Below, in pieces: positions 36,235 to 44,634 of a stretch of DNA of 64,000 nt (position 1 is its first letter; every line of letters begins with the position of its first letter). The notes below the pieces were generated by a model. It worked only from the letters and a program-made list of their open reading frames with translations. It had not been told where the DNA came from and searched no databases. Both the position numbers and the translations under genes were made by a program. Origin of the DNA: Acidimicrobiia bacterium (GTDB lineage Bacteria; Actinomycetota; Acidimicrobiia; IMCC26256; JAGNEX01); the NCBI GenBank assembly GCA_018003035.1, contig JAGNEX010000001.1, forward strand, positions 61,419-125,418. The letters are read 5' to 3'.

Positions 36235-36627
36235 TTACCCGACTCCGCTTCGGCAGTTATCGATCTGCTTGGTGACCCAGTCGACCCCGTCTTCGACCGA
36301 GCGAACGAGCTTGACCGGGAATGGCACCATTCGGCTGATGACAGGCTGGAATGCCTTGCGCGTCAGCGGGTTGCCGATCTTGGCTGCGCCGCCGGCACAG
36401 TATCGGTGGACGTCTTCCTCGTTGCGTTCAAGCCACGCCCGGAAGAGGTGAGACGAGTGTTCGGTCCAGCCGTCCTGGTTTTCGTGATCGATGACGATTC
36501 CACAGATGGTTTCTTCTGCAAGGACTTCGTCTAACTGGTCGTACAGTTCGGCATGTTCAGACAGGGTGACCGTTCCGTCGAAACGGATGGTCACGACAGG
36601 CCATTGCGCCCGATCAACCGTGATCAT
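36235..36627 (-). CDS. Hypothetical protein, possibly STAS/SpoIIAA-like fold
   Basis: A 130-residue cytoplasmic protein. The start ITVDRAQWPVVTIRFDGTV, followed by a helix (EHAELYDQLDEVLAEE) and the strand ICGIVIDHENQDGW, resembles the alternating strand-helix order of SpoIIAA/STAS-like proteins, but I cannot name a family with certainty. It is divergent from hisE and separated by a short promoter-size gap. Confidence 0.55.
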   Translation of the reverse strand: MITVDRAQWPVVTIRFDGTVTLSEHAELYDQLDEVLAEETICGIVIDHENQDGWTEHSSHLFRAWLERNEEDVHRYCAGGAAKIGNPLTRKAFQPVISRMVPFPVKLVRSVEDGVDWVTKQIDNCRSGVG

Positions 36628-36773
36628 GTGTCTTGATCATGTGTAGTGACTCCCCCAGTCGAACCTGTCCGGGCTCAATCGCCGGGCAGACGCTAGACAC
36701 TTCATCGACATTCGTCAACGATCCGCCGCAACCTGGAGCGGGAGCCACTTCCACCCTTGGCGCCGTGATTGCG

Positions 36774-37085
36774 ATGCCTGCCAAATCGACGTCATATGCT
36801 CCCGCCGTGGAACTGCAAGCCCTTGAAGCCGTGATCATCGACCGTGCAAACGCAGATCCGGAGGCGTCGTATACGGCCAAACTCTGGGCAGATCGCGTCC
36901 TCATCCGGCGCAAGATCATGGAAGAAGCCTTCGAGGTAACCGTCGAACTTGAAGCGGATCAGCCCGACCCTCAAAGGGTGTCAGAGGAGGCCGCTGACCT
37001 GCTCTACCACCTGATGGTTGGCCTGGCTGCGGCCGGCGTGCCCATTTCGGCGGTTCTCGACGAGCTTGAGGCAAGGAGACGCTGA
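36774..37085 (+). CDS. hisE: Phosphoribosyl-ATP pyrophosphohydrolase
   Basis: Second step of histidine synthesis: PR-ATP to PR-AMP. A small all-alpha MazG-like protein: SYTAKLWADRVLIRRKIMEE, then EEAADLLYHLMVGLAAAG, with the acidic residues that bind Mg2+ (EE, E..DLLYH). About 103 residues from the ATG at 36774; GTG at 36807 is an equally possible start and neither has a good ribosome site. It is 2 bases upstream of hisG, the common actinobacterial hisE-hisG pair; the other his genes are elsewhere. Confidence 0.93.
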   Translation: MPAKSTSYAPAVELQALEAVIIDRANADPEASYTAKLWADRVLIRRKIMEEAFEVTVELEADQPDPQRVSEEAADLLYHLMVGLAAAGVPISAVLDELEARRR

Positions 37086-37087
37086 GC

Positions 37088-37924
37088 GTGGTGCGCGTCG
37101 CAATCCCATCCAAAGGTCGACTCCGATCCGACTCGTTGAGCCTCCTCGCCGCCGCCGGTGTGTCGACCGGGATGTTCCATGGGTCGGGTGCACGTGTCGT
37201 AGTCGACGGTATTGAATACATCGAGATGCGTCCCCGGGATGCTGCGATCGCTATCGCCAACGGACAACTAGACGGTGCGATCCTGGCGACGGACATCATC
37301 TTGGAAGCGGGCGTGAGTGACCTTCCAAACCTGCCGTTGGGCTTTTCTCGTTCTCAACTGGTTGTTGCCAGTCGTGCTGACGACGGTCGCTCCGAGGCTG
37401 CCGATCTCGCCGGAGGGGGGATTGCGACCCACCTTCCCGCCGCATCCAAACGGTGGTTCGACGACCAAGGCATCGATGTCCAGATCCTGTCGATGGGCGG
37501 CTCCCTCGAAGGAGTTTGTGCCTCCGGCATGGCCGATGGAATCGTCGATCTGCGGGAAACCGGGACCAGTCTTGCGATGAACAACCTTCGGGTCCTCGCC
37601 GTCATCGCCGACTGTCAGGCCACCGCGGTTTGGCGTTCGGACGCACCCGTTATTACCGACCTGATCGTGCGTCTCGAGGCTGCTCTCCAGGCAAAACAGC
37701 ACCGCTACGTGATGATGCATCTGGAGTTGGCTCGGATTCCTGAACTGTGCGCCCTGTTTCCGGGGCTCGCCGCACCGACGATCCTGCCGCTGGCAGGGCG
37801 CGATGACCTGGTCGCAGTCCACATCGTTGTCGACGGAAAAACTTGGTGGCGTCTGCTGCAAGACGTGCGGGCTCTGGGCGCGACTGCCATCGTGGCGCTC
37901 CAACCCAGCACCCTGTTGATGTAG
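37088..37924 (+). CDS. hisG: ATP phosphoribosyltransferase, long form
   Basis: First and feedback-regulated step of histidine synthesis. RVAIPSKGRL opens the first domain, ATDIILEAG and the phosphate loop GMADGIVDLRETGTSL (PRPP binding) are intact, and a C-terminal ACT-like regulatory domain (about 205-278) binds histidine, making this the long HisG that needs no HisZ. Its 278 residues are typical. It starts 2 bases after hisE, so the pair is co-transcribed. Confidence 0.95.
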   Translation: MVRVAIPSKGRLRSDSLSLLAAAGVSTGMFHGSGARVVVDGIEYIEMRPRDAAIAIANGQLDGAILATDIILEAGVSDLPNLPLGFSRSQLVVASRADDGRSEAADLAGGGIATHLPAASKRWFDDQGIDVQILSMGGSLEGVCASGMADGIVDLRETGTSLAMNNLRVLAVIADCQATAVWRSDAPVITDLIVRLEAALQAKQHRYVMMHLELARIPELCALFPGLAAPTILPLAGRDDLVAVHIVVDGKTWWRLLQDVRALGATAIVALQPSTLLM

Positions 37925-37928
37925 GGCT

Positions 37929-39023
37929 TTAGAAGTCCTGGCGTCGAGCCTTGCGCCGAGCACGGCGACCGTCGTGGCGGGTTGCCTTGCGCCGAATGGC
38001 TCGGGGCATGGGCTCTGCGTCATAGAACGGGGTCTCGACCATAAGCGGCATCGGGTTGTTTCGTGGGTCGAGCAGCGCCTGGAGCGTCAGTGTTTCGTCG
38101 CCGTCCCCGCCCGGGGTCCACGGGCTGACCGGCTTTGAAAAGTCGCTTGTGCTGGTTGTTTGCTGAGCTGCCGGTGCGGTTGCTGTGGAGCTTTCGACGA
38201 TTCGAGTATCTGGGGCGGAGGCCACCGAGGTCTGGCGCGCCGTACTCAACTCTTGACCAGCCGGGATTGTTTCTGTCGCCGCCGGGGAGTTTGCCTGGGC
38301 GGGGCTGGGGCCCTTTCCGGTGGGCCGAGCGGCAGCTGTCGTTGACTGGGAACGGCGCTTGCGCAGCAACGCGACGATCTGTTCGACTTGCTCGAGTTCT
38401 TCGGCGCTGGCGTCGAGAGTGCGGGGAGCGGGAGCTTGTTCGGCGAGGTGCTTTAAAGCCTGAAGCTGCTTGCGTAACTTCTGCTCGCTCTGAATCTGTC
38501 GTTGGCGGAGGTCGGCGATCTCGCGTTCGGCAAGATCCAGGCGATCGAGTGCGTTGTCCCGCTGGGCCTGAAGCCCGGCTACCTGACGGGCTAGAGACAT
38601 CAGCGCGCGTTCAGAACTTGCATCGGTTGGCGTTGCTAGCGAGCGTCCCGAAGCCGCCGACAATGAATCGCGCTGCACTCGCGCCGAATCGGCTGAGGGT
38701 TTTGGCGTCAACGCGTCGTCCGCTGAGCGCAGCCGGGAAGGTTCACGACCAGCGGCGGCACCGGACCGGAGCATCGTCGTCGGGGCGTCCCGGCGTGCCG
38801 TCCATACGTGGCGTTGTTCGCTGTTCGCCGTCTGGGAACCGGCGTCGAGGCTTGCTGGTTCGGAGATGGACGGTTCTGGGTCGGACGATTTCTGAGCGGA
38901 GGTTGCGTCGGTGTCCTCTTCAGCCTCCGGTTCAACCGGATCGCTGGACGGAATCAGCCGCAAATGGTCAACGGGGTCATCGTCGAAGGAGATCGTGAGG
39001 GTGGGGTGAGCTGCGACTGCCAT
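37929..39023 (-). CDS. Hypothetical coiled-coil protein with disordered flanks
   Basis: A 364-residue protein without signal or membrane segment. The N-terminal half is acidic and Ser/Pro-rich, residues about 140-225 form a coiled coil (LARQVAGLQAQRDNALDRL, AEREIADLRQRQIQ), the following stretch is Ala/Thr/Ser-rich and disordered, and the tail is highly basic (RRKATRHDGRRARRKARRQ), suggesting binding to nucleic acid or another anionic polymer. It lies 145 bases downstream of the priming sugar transferase on the same strand, so it may belong to the exopolysaccharide locus. I do not recognise a family. Confidence 0.65.
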   Translation of the reverse strand: MAVAAHPTLTISFDDDPVDHLRLIPSSDPVEPEAEEDTDATSAQKSSDPEPSISEPASLDAGSQTANSEQRHVWTARRDAPTTMLRSGAAAGREPSRLRSADDALTPKPSADSARVQRDSLSAASGRSLATPTDASSERALMSLARQVAGLQAQRDNALDRLDLAEREIADLRQRQIQSEQKLRKQLQALKHLAEQAPAPRTLDASAEELEQVEQIVALLRKRRSQSTTAAARPTGKGPSPAQANSPAATETIPAGQELSTARQTSVASAPDTRIVESSTATAPAAQQTTSTSDFSKPVSPWTPGGDGDETLTLQALLDPRNNPMPLMVETPFYDAEPMPRAIRRKATRHDGRRARRKARRQDF

Positions 39024-39168
39024 TGTGAAACTCCAGTCATCGCATCAAGCTGACACTCAAAGTGAGGTCTAGGCATTCTGCCCACCCGTGTAAGGCGAGT
39101 GGTGGATGGTGGAGAAGTTTCTTCTGTGATTGACGTGAAACGTCAGTAGGACGGAAACGCAAGCGCTA

Positions 39169-40689
39169 TCAATCGATGACGGCAGCCTGGGCTCGCTTGG
39201 ACCGCGGAGCGAACAGTAGGAACAGCCGCACGACTACAACGCGGACAGTGGCGGCCAGGATGGCCAAATCAAGCCCGACCGACGCGTTCTCGATGTAGAA
39301 AAGGTCGAGTCGCCGATACGGTCCAAACGCCGGATTATCGCGGGCCTCGACTTGCCAGAGGCCTGTCACTCCGGGGCGCATCTGGACTCGACTCTGCAAT
39401 TCGGCGTCAAAGGATTCGAACTCCGATGGCAACGACGGCCGTGGGCCGACCAGTGACATGTCTCCCCGAATGACGTTCCACAGTTGAGGTATCTCGTCGA
39501 GAGAGGTGATGCGCAGCACCCGGCCAATCCGCGTCACTCTCGGATCCCGTTCGACCTTGAAGAGGGGTCCGGAACGAACATTCTTCTTGGCCAGAGAATC
39601 GAGCCGTGCTTCGGCGTCGGTCACCATGGTCCGCAGCTTGAAGAGTTCGAAATGTTGGTTGTGGAGCCCCACTCGTTCTTGTTTGAAGAAGATCGGCCCC
39701 CGATCGCTGAGCTTGATCGCTGCCATGATCGGCAACATCACCGGGGCGCTTAGGACCAGCAACACGCTCGATCCAACCACATCGATGCTTCGCTTGAGGG
39801 CCAGTGATGTGCGTCCCAGCCGCGCTGGCTCGACGTAGATGAACGGTTCTCGAGCAATCGACTGTGTGCGAATGCGACGCTGTTCGACCCCGGCGAGCCC
39901 TGCGGAGCACAACACGTGAATGTCGGCGTCTATCAGCGACCGGACCAGCGAATTTCGGAAGGCGGCCGAGCCGGCATCTGAGGAAATGATCACACCGTTG
40001 ATGCCCATGAGCCCCAAGACGGCTGGCGCGTCCTGCGCTCGTCCCAGTCGCGGGATGCCCGCAAGAGCACCGAGGAGACCATCTTGGTCAGCAAAGTACC
40101 CCTGCACCCTGAGCCCTTCTTCGGGATGCTCATCAAGCAGGGTAAACAGCGAGAAACTTTCGTCGCCGCAACCGATCAGCGCGATGGGGCGGATGTACAT
40201 CCCCGCGGCGCGTTGGCGTTGGATCCATGTTCTAAACCCGATACGTCCCAAGTTGATTGTTAAGAAGCTGAGGGCGGTGAAGGTGATGACTTCTGCCGGT
40301 CCGATCGGAGCGCCCAAGCCGGTTGCTGCAAGACCTAACGCTCCCGTCAATAGCGTCGCACGGGTGATCAAAACGATCTCCACGCTGCGGATTGACGAGA
40401 CGCGGCCCAAATGGAGCTTCTGCATCGATACGATGACAAACAATGCGACGACCGCTCCGACCACGATGGCGACGGAAGCCAGGGGGCTCCGGTGCGGGTG
40501 GTGGATGAGTGGCATCGTCAACGCCCCGGCGGCCGCCACGAACGCCGCAAACAGGTCGAGTGACTGCAACACGCGCCGAAGATTGGGGTGTTGGGATCCC
40601 CCAAAGGGTGGGTTGCTCAAGTGCGATCCAGAGAGATGATCGCCCTGCAACGTGACTGTGGCCGAGGTGTTGCCGTCCATAACGGACAT
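39169..40689 (-). CDS. Polyprenyl-phosphate sugar-1-phosphate transferase (WbaP/CpsE-type priming enzyme)
   Basis: Starts exopolysaccharide synthesis by moving a sugar-1-phosphate to undecaprenyl phosphate. About 506 residues: four N-terminal TMs, a Rossmann-like CoA-binding-type central domain, then the catalytic bacterial sugar transferase domain with a re-entrant segment (KRSIDVVGSSVLLVLSAPV), GPIFFKQERVG, FKLRTM, RIGRVLRITSLDEIPQLWN and PRPSLPSEF. The ATG at 40689 is the best start; the open frame continues to 40851 but would overlap the divergent gene's promoter. It heads the locus that runs to 49.5 kb. Confidence 0.92.
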   Translation of the reverse strand: MSVMDGNTSATVTLQGDHLSGSHLSNPPFGGSQHPNLRRVLQSLDLFAAFVAAAGALTMPLIHHPHRSPLASVAIVVGAVVALFVIVSMQKLHLGRVSSIRSVEIVLITRATLLTGALGLAATGLGAPIGPAEVITFTALSFLTINLGRIGFRTWIQRQRAAGMYIRPIALIGCGDESFSLFTLLDEHPEEGLRVQGYFADQDGLLGALAGIPRLGRAQDAPAVLGLMGINGVIISSDAGSAAFRNSLVRSLIDADIHVLCSAGLAGVEQRRIRTQSIAREPFIYVEPARLGRTSLALKRSIDVVGSSVLLVLSAPVMLPIMAAIKLSDRGPIFFKQERVGLHNQHFELFKLRTMVTDAEARLDSLAKKNVRSGPLFKVERDPRVTRIGRVLRITSLDEIPQLWNVIRGDMSLVGPRPSLPSEFESFDAELQSRVQMRPGVTGLWQVEARDNPAFGPYRRLDLFYIENASVGLDLAILAATVRVVVVRLFLLFAPRSKRAQAAVID

Positions 40690-40880
40690 ATCGCCGAATA
40701 TGGGCTGGTTCTGAAGCCCGATTTGTGCGCTTAAGTGGACTCGGGGCCGCGTCGATACCCCAGTGGAATAGGTTTGCGAGGGCAAAATATTGCCCTTGAT
40801 TGGGTACGGCGGCGGTCGCAGGCTCACTTCGGTCCGCCTCCGAACGCGCAATACGGTGGCAACAGGCGGAGAACTGGCCC

Positions 40881-42332
40881 ATGAACGAGAGCGTTGACGG
40901 CGGCTATTACCTCAGGGTGCTGCGGCGTCGTTGGTATGTGGTGTTGCTCGGCGCGCTCATAGGGCTGATTATCGCGGTCGCCTTTGCCGGTTCTGGCGCA
41001 CCGTCCACGTCGGCGAAGGTCTCCGTTGAGGTCGTCGTACCCGAGACGAGTTCGGGAACGGTTCTTTTGGGCACTATGACGACCGAGCAGGAATTCGCCC
41101 GGTCGACCGTTGTCGCCACCCGGGCAGCAGAAATCTTGGGTAGCGACGAGTCGCCTGACGATCTGCGCGACCAGATCGCAGTCGAAAACACGTCCGGTTC
41201 TGCGATTCTCAACTTCCGTTCCACCGGACAAAACGCCAAGGCGACCACGTCTGTGGCGCAGGCCTTTGCCGAGGCGTACTTGGCCGAGCGTTCCGATCAA
41301 AAGGAAGCGGATCGGCGGGACAAGGTGGCCAAGCTGCGGAGCCGCATCGCATCGCTCGAGGACAGCCTGCAAAGTGCCATCGAAACTCAGACCCGAGCCG
41401 AAGAGGATTCGCCGGAGTACGTTCAGTCGACGACGCAGCAGACCCTTCTGGTCGGTGAGATTTCCGGTCTTCAGGACCAGGTTGCGTCGTTGGTTTCGGT
41501 GAGTGACGACGTTGGTACGGTCGTCACGGTGGTGCCCGCGGCCGAGCCGTCTAACTCGCCTGCGTACTTGGTATGGATCCTCGGGCTGGCAGCTGGCGGG
41601 CTGGTCGCCGCGGCCTTGGCATTTGTGCTGGATCGGAGTGATACCCGCATTCGAGGTGACGAAGATCTCGAACGGATCTCCGGAAGCCCAGTCTTGGCTG
41701 ATGTTTCTGGTGATCGTCCAGAAGCGGCCTATAGCCGTGCTGCCGCTGTTATCGCCGCTCGGCACCAGGCGGCCAGCATGCGCAGCCTTCTGTTGGTTGC
41801 GGCCGTTGCTGATCCCGATCTGGCTGACAGTCCTGTTCGGCTTGCCCGGGCGCTGACCGATAACGGCCTTCGGGTGTTGCTCGTGGAAGCCGATCGACGA
41901 GGGGGAACGATTGATAAGGCTTTCGGCCTTACTGGTCGTCCCGGCCTCGAAGACATCATTGGTGGTGTGGCCGGCGTCCGACCGGTCCAGCCTGAACCTC
42001 AGCTCTACGTTCTGCCGTCGGGCACTCCGAGTGGCACATCGCCGCGGGCGTTCACGCCGGGGATCCTTCGGTCGCTTGTTGATTCGGCTTCCCAGTGGGC
42101 GGACCTGGTGGTCGTCCACACCCCTGTCGGCGTCGACGAGCCAGACACGCTTCGTCTCGCCGGTTCGACCGACGGGGTGGTCGTGGGAACCCACGGTGTG
42201 GGAGCCGACAGGAACGAGGTGCAGCGAGCAGTCGCACTGCTTGACGGTGTTGGCGCGCGAATCGTCGGCCTGCTCACCGTTGGCGCAAGAGGTCGACTTG
42301 GTGCGATGCGTCGTGGGAGTGCCAAGCATTGA
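40881..42332 (+). CDS. Wzz/BY-kinase-like chain-length protein with degenerate P-loop
   Basis: A 483-residue protein with TM1 near 19-37, an extracytoplasmic Wzz domain with a coiled coil (about 140-200), TM2 near 228-250, and a cytoplasmic MinD/BY-kinase-like domain. The place of Walker A (residues 304-325, LLLVAAVADPDLADSPVR) lacks the GxGKS core, while the Walker A' strand VLLVEADRR (332-340) and overall fold pattern remain; there is no Tyr cluster at the C-terminus. It probably sets polymer length or scaffolds assembly without kinase activity. GGAG lies 10 bases before the ATG. Divergent from the priming transferase. Confidence 0.88.
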   Translation: MNESVDGGYYLRVLRRRWYVVLLGALIGLIIAVAFAGSGAPSTSAKVSVEVVVPETSSGTVLLGTMTTEQEFARSTVVATRAAEILGSDESPDDLRDQIAVENTSGSAILNFRSTGQNAKATTSVAQAFAEAYLAERSDQKEADRRDKVAKLRSRIASLEDSLQSAIETQTRAEEDSPEYVQSTTQQTLLVGEISGLQDQVASLVSVSDDVGTVVTVVPAAEPSNSPAYLVWILGLAAGGLVAAALAFVLDRSDTRIRGDEDLERISGSPVLADVSGDRPEAAYSRAAAVIAARHQAASMRSLLLVAAVADPDLADSPVRLARALTDNGLRVLLVEADRRGGTIDKAFGLTGRPGLEDIIGGVAGVRPVQPEPQLYVLPSGTPSGTSPRAFTPGILRSLVDSASQWADLVVVHTPVGVDEPDTLRLAGSTDGVVVGTHGVGADRNEVQRAVALLDGVGARIVGLLTVGARGRLGAMRRGSAKH

Positions 42333-42379
42333 AGCTCCCCAATCGGGTCCGATAGTCCAGCCGGATTGCCGCAGCCCTC

Positions 42380-42388
42380 TGTTACAAT
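42380..42388 (+). promoter_or_regulatory. Extended -10 promoter for the polysaccharide gene block
   Basis: TGTTACAAT is an extended -10 element (TGn plus TACAAT), in an AT-richer island 127 bases before the Alg14-like gene. A dyad centred on CACTAGTG lies just downstream, near the expected start point, and could be an operator. No convincing -35 is seen. Confidence 0.45.
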
Positions 42389-42514
42389 ATTGATCACTAG
42401 TGCATCCTGTCGAATACCAGAGACTGTTGTTGGTGGGTCAATGGGGCGGGGACTTCCTCGTCGGGGCCGCTGGGGGCTTGAGGCTGGCAGGCGCCGCCGA
42501 TCCAGAAAGAAGGC

Positions 42515-43084
42515 GTGTCGAAAGTGAGTGCCATCGTGAACACCTCGACGCCGGTGCGATATCGCATGGGTCGACCATCCGAACTCACCCGTTCCGTCGA
42601 TGCTTTCGCCGACACCACCCCGCCACCTGATGGCAAGCTCATTGCCCTCGTCGGCTCCTCGGGTGGTCACCTGGCGCACATGCGCGCCCTGACCCCATGG
42701 CTTGACGGACACCGAACGCTGTGGGTGACTTTCGACAAACCCGACAGCCGGTCGACCCTGGTCGGACAGGATGTGGTGTGGGCGTTCCATCCAACGACAA
42801 GGAATCTCTACAACCTCATCCGCAACATCTGGCTTGCGTTCTCCCTCCTGCGGAGACGCAGGCCAGACATGGTGATTTCAAGCGGCGCCGGTGTGGCCTT
42901 CGCTTTCTTCCTGGTCGCCCGAATGATGCGGATCCCCACCGTCTACGTCGAGGTCTATGACCGGGTCGACTCCCCCACCCTCACCGGGCGGCTCTGTCGT
43001 CCGTTCTCAACCCGGTTCTTTGTTCAATGGCGCCAGCAACAGGCGTTCTACAAGGGATCCGAAGTGATTGGGCCCGTCCTTTGA
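42515..43084 (+). CDS. Alg14/PssD-like glycosyltransferase membrane subunit
   Basis: A 189-residue protein that resembles the N-terminal half of a GT28-type glycosyltransferase. LVGSSGGHLAHM (46-56) is the Alg14/PssD signature, and DMVISSGAGVAFAFFLVARM is the membrane-associated segment. In two-chain enzymes such as PssD-PssE or Alg14-Alg13 this chain anchors the catalytic partner to the membrane and binds the lipid acceptor. The GTG at 42515 is close behind AGAAGG; GTG at 42524 has better spacing. The next gene, overlapping by 4 bases, supplies the partner domain. Confidence 0.85.
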   Translation: MSKVSAIVNTSTPVRYRMGRPSELTRSVDAFADTTPPPDGKLIALVGSSGGHLAHMRALTPWLDGHRTLWVTFDKPDSRSTLVGQDVVWAFHPTTRNLYNLIRNIWLAFSLLRRRRPDMVISSGAGVAFAFFLVARMMRIPTVYVEVYDRVDSPTLTGRLCRPFSTRFFVQWRQQQAFYKGSEVIGPVL

Positions 43085-44634
43085 GCACCTCCGACTTCGT
43101 TTCGCACCCTTCGGCCAACGCGCAGGCAGCCGCGCCACAACAGGCTGGCGAGGCCGGTGCTCGGCCTTGTGTCGTCATCACCGTTGGCACCGACCACCAC
43201 CGCTTCGATCGGGTCGTCGACTGGGCCGTCGATTTTGCCGGCCGTCATTCCGAAGTCGACCTGGTGGTGCAAGCGGGTACGTCGCGTCCGCCCAAACAGC
43301 ACCCGACAAACGTTCGAATCGAGCAGTACCTGAACTTTGACGAGCTTCGGGACGCTATGGATACAGCCACCCTCGTGGTGACGCACGGCGGGCCAGCGAC
43401 CATTGGAGATGCGCTCGAAATGGGCCAGCGACCAATCGTCGTGCCGCGCGACCCTGCCAGAGCCGAACATGTCGATGGTCATCAGCAACGGTTTGCAAAG
43501 TTCATGGCCGAGAACGGGCAGGTCGACGTCGCCAAGGAAATGGACGACCTCGAAGCGGTGGTCGTGAGACGGCTCAAGGACCCGTCGCGTTCGAAACGGA
43601 CCACGACTGCCCGGACTGGCGTTCGCGAACTCGGCGTCCGATCTAACGAGATTCTCGAAGCGATTGACGCCTGGGACGCGAGGGCAAAGGTGTCGCCGAC
43701 GCTGACCGTCGGCTACATCGGTGGGCTGGGGCGGAGTGGGTCCACGGTGCTCACAATGCTCCTCAATCAGGTTCCTACGGTGGCAAGTGTGGGCGAACTC
43801 GGCCACATCTGGAAGCGTGGGCTCCTCGACGACGAATTGTGTGAGTGCGGCGAACCGTTCCACCAGTGCCTGTTCTGGACGGCGGTTGGGCGACGGGCGT
43901 TCGGCGGTTGGGATGAGCTCGACCCGGACGAGGCTTACGCTCTGCAGCGCCGAGTCGACCGGAACCGCTATGTAGCCAACGCCCTCGTTCCTTCGGCCTG
44001 GGACCGTTACCGGATCGATCTGGCCGTCTATAGCCAAAGGCTGGCGCGAATCTACGCAGCAATCGCGCAAGTCGCCGGTGTTTCGGTCGTGCTTGATTCA
44101 ACCAAACATCTGTCCATGGCGTACGTCCTGCGGAACATCCCCCAACTGGACACGCGGGTCGTTCACCTGGTCAGAGACCCACGCGGCGTCGCCCATTCAT
44201 GGCAACGGCAACGTCGCCGACCAGAAATCTCGGACCGTGTCGAGATGATGCCGACCATGAGCCCAGCTCGGACTTCGGCTCGATGGCTGGGATACAACCT
44301 CGGCTTTGACGCGCTGGCCAAACTCGGAACGCCAACCATGCGGCTCCGCTACGAGTCGTTTGTCGACGACCCAGAGGCGGTTCTTGTCGACGTCGCTGAC
44401 TTCGTCGGATTCGACATCCCAGACCCCGCCGGCCTGATCGAGGGCCGGGCTCGGAAACGCTCCGCTTCGCACTCGATCGGCGGCAATCCGGTTCGATTTA
44501 GCGATGGGCCAATCCAGATCCGAAATGACGCTCAGTGGAAGACGTCGATGGCCGATAGGGATAAGAGGCTCGTGACGCTCGCAACCGCTCCGCTCCGCAG
44601 GCTCTACGGGTACCGACATGAGGAGTCGCGTTGA
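43081..44634 (+). CDS. Alg13/PssE-like glycosyltransferase domain fused to a sulfotransferase domain
   Basis: About 517 residues in two parts. Residues 29-165 match the C-terminal half of GT28 enzymes (VITVGTD at 32-38, THGGPATIGDAL at 101-112), the donor-nucleotide-binding chain that pairs with Alg14/PssD. Residues about 208-517 are a PAPS-dependent sulfotransferase: 5'-phosphosulfate loop GLGRSGSTVL (215-224), the CECGEPFHQCLFW Cys motif (254-266), and VVHLVRDPRGVAHSW as the 3'-phosphate motif. The TTG start overlaps the previous stop (TTGA). A single chain that may add a sugar and sulfate it is unusual. Confidence 0.85.
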   Translation: MSTSDFVSHPSANAQAAAPQQAGEAGARPCVVITVGTDHHRFDRVVDWAVDFAGRHSEVDLVVQAGTSRPPKQHPTNVRIEQYLNFDELRDAMDTATLVVTHGGPATIGDALEMGQRPIVVPRDPARAEHVDGHQQRFAKFMAENGQVDVAKEMDDLEAVVVRRLKDPSRSKRTTTARTGVRELGVRSNEILEAIDAWDARAKVSPTLTVGYIGGLGRSGSTVLTMLLNQVPTVASVGELGHIWKRGLLDDELCECGEPFHQCLFWTAVGRRAFGGWDELDPDEAYALQRRVDRNRYVANALVPSAWDRYRIDLAVYSQRLARIYAAIAQVAGVSVVLDSTKHLSMAYVLRNIPQLDTRVVHLVRDPRGVAHSWQRQRRRPEISDRVEMMPTMSPARTSARWLGYNLGFDALAKLGTPTMRLRYESFVDDPEAVLVDVADFVGFDIPDPAGLIEGRARKRSASHSIGGNPVRFSDGPIQIRNDAQWKTSMADRDKRLVTLATAPLRRLYGYRHEESR

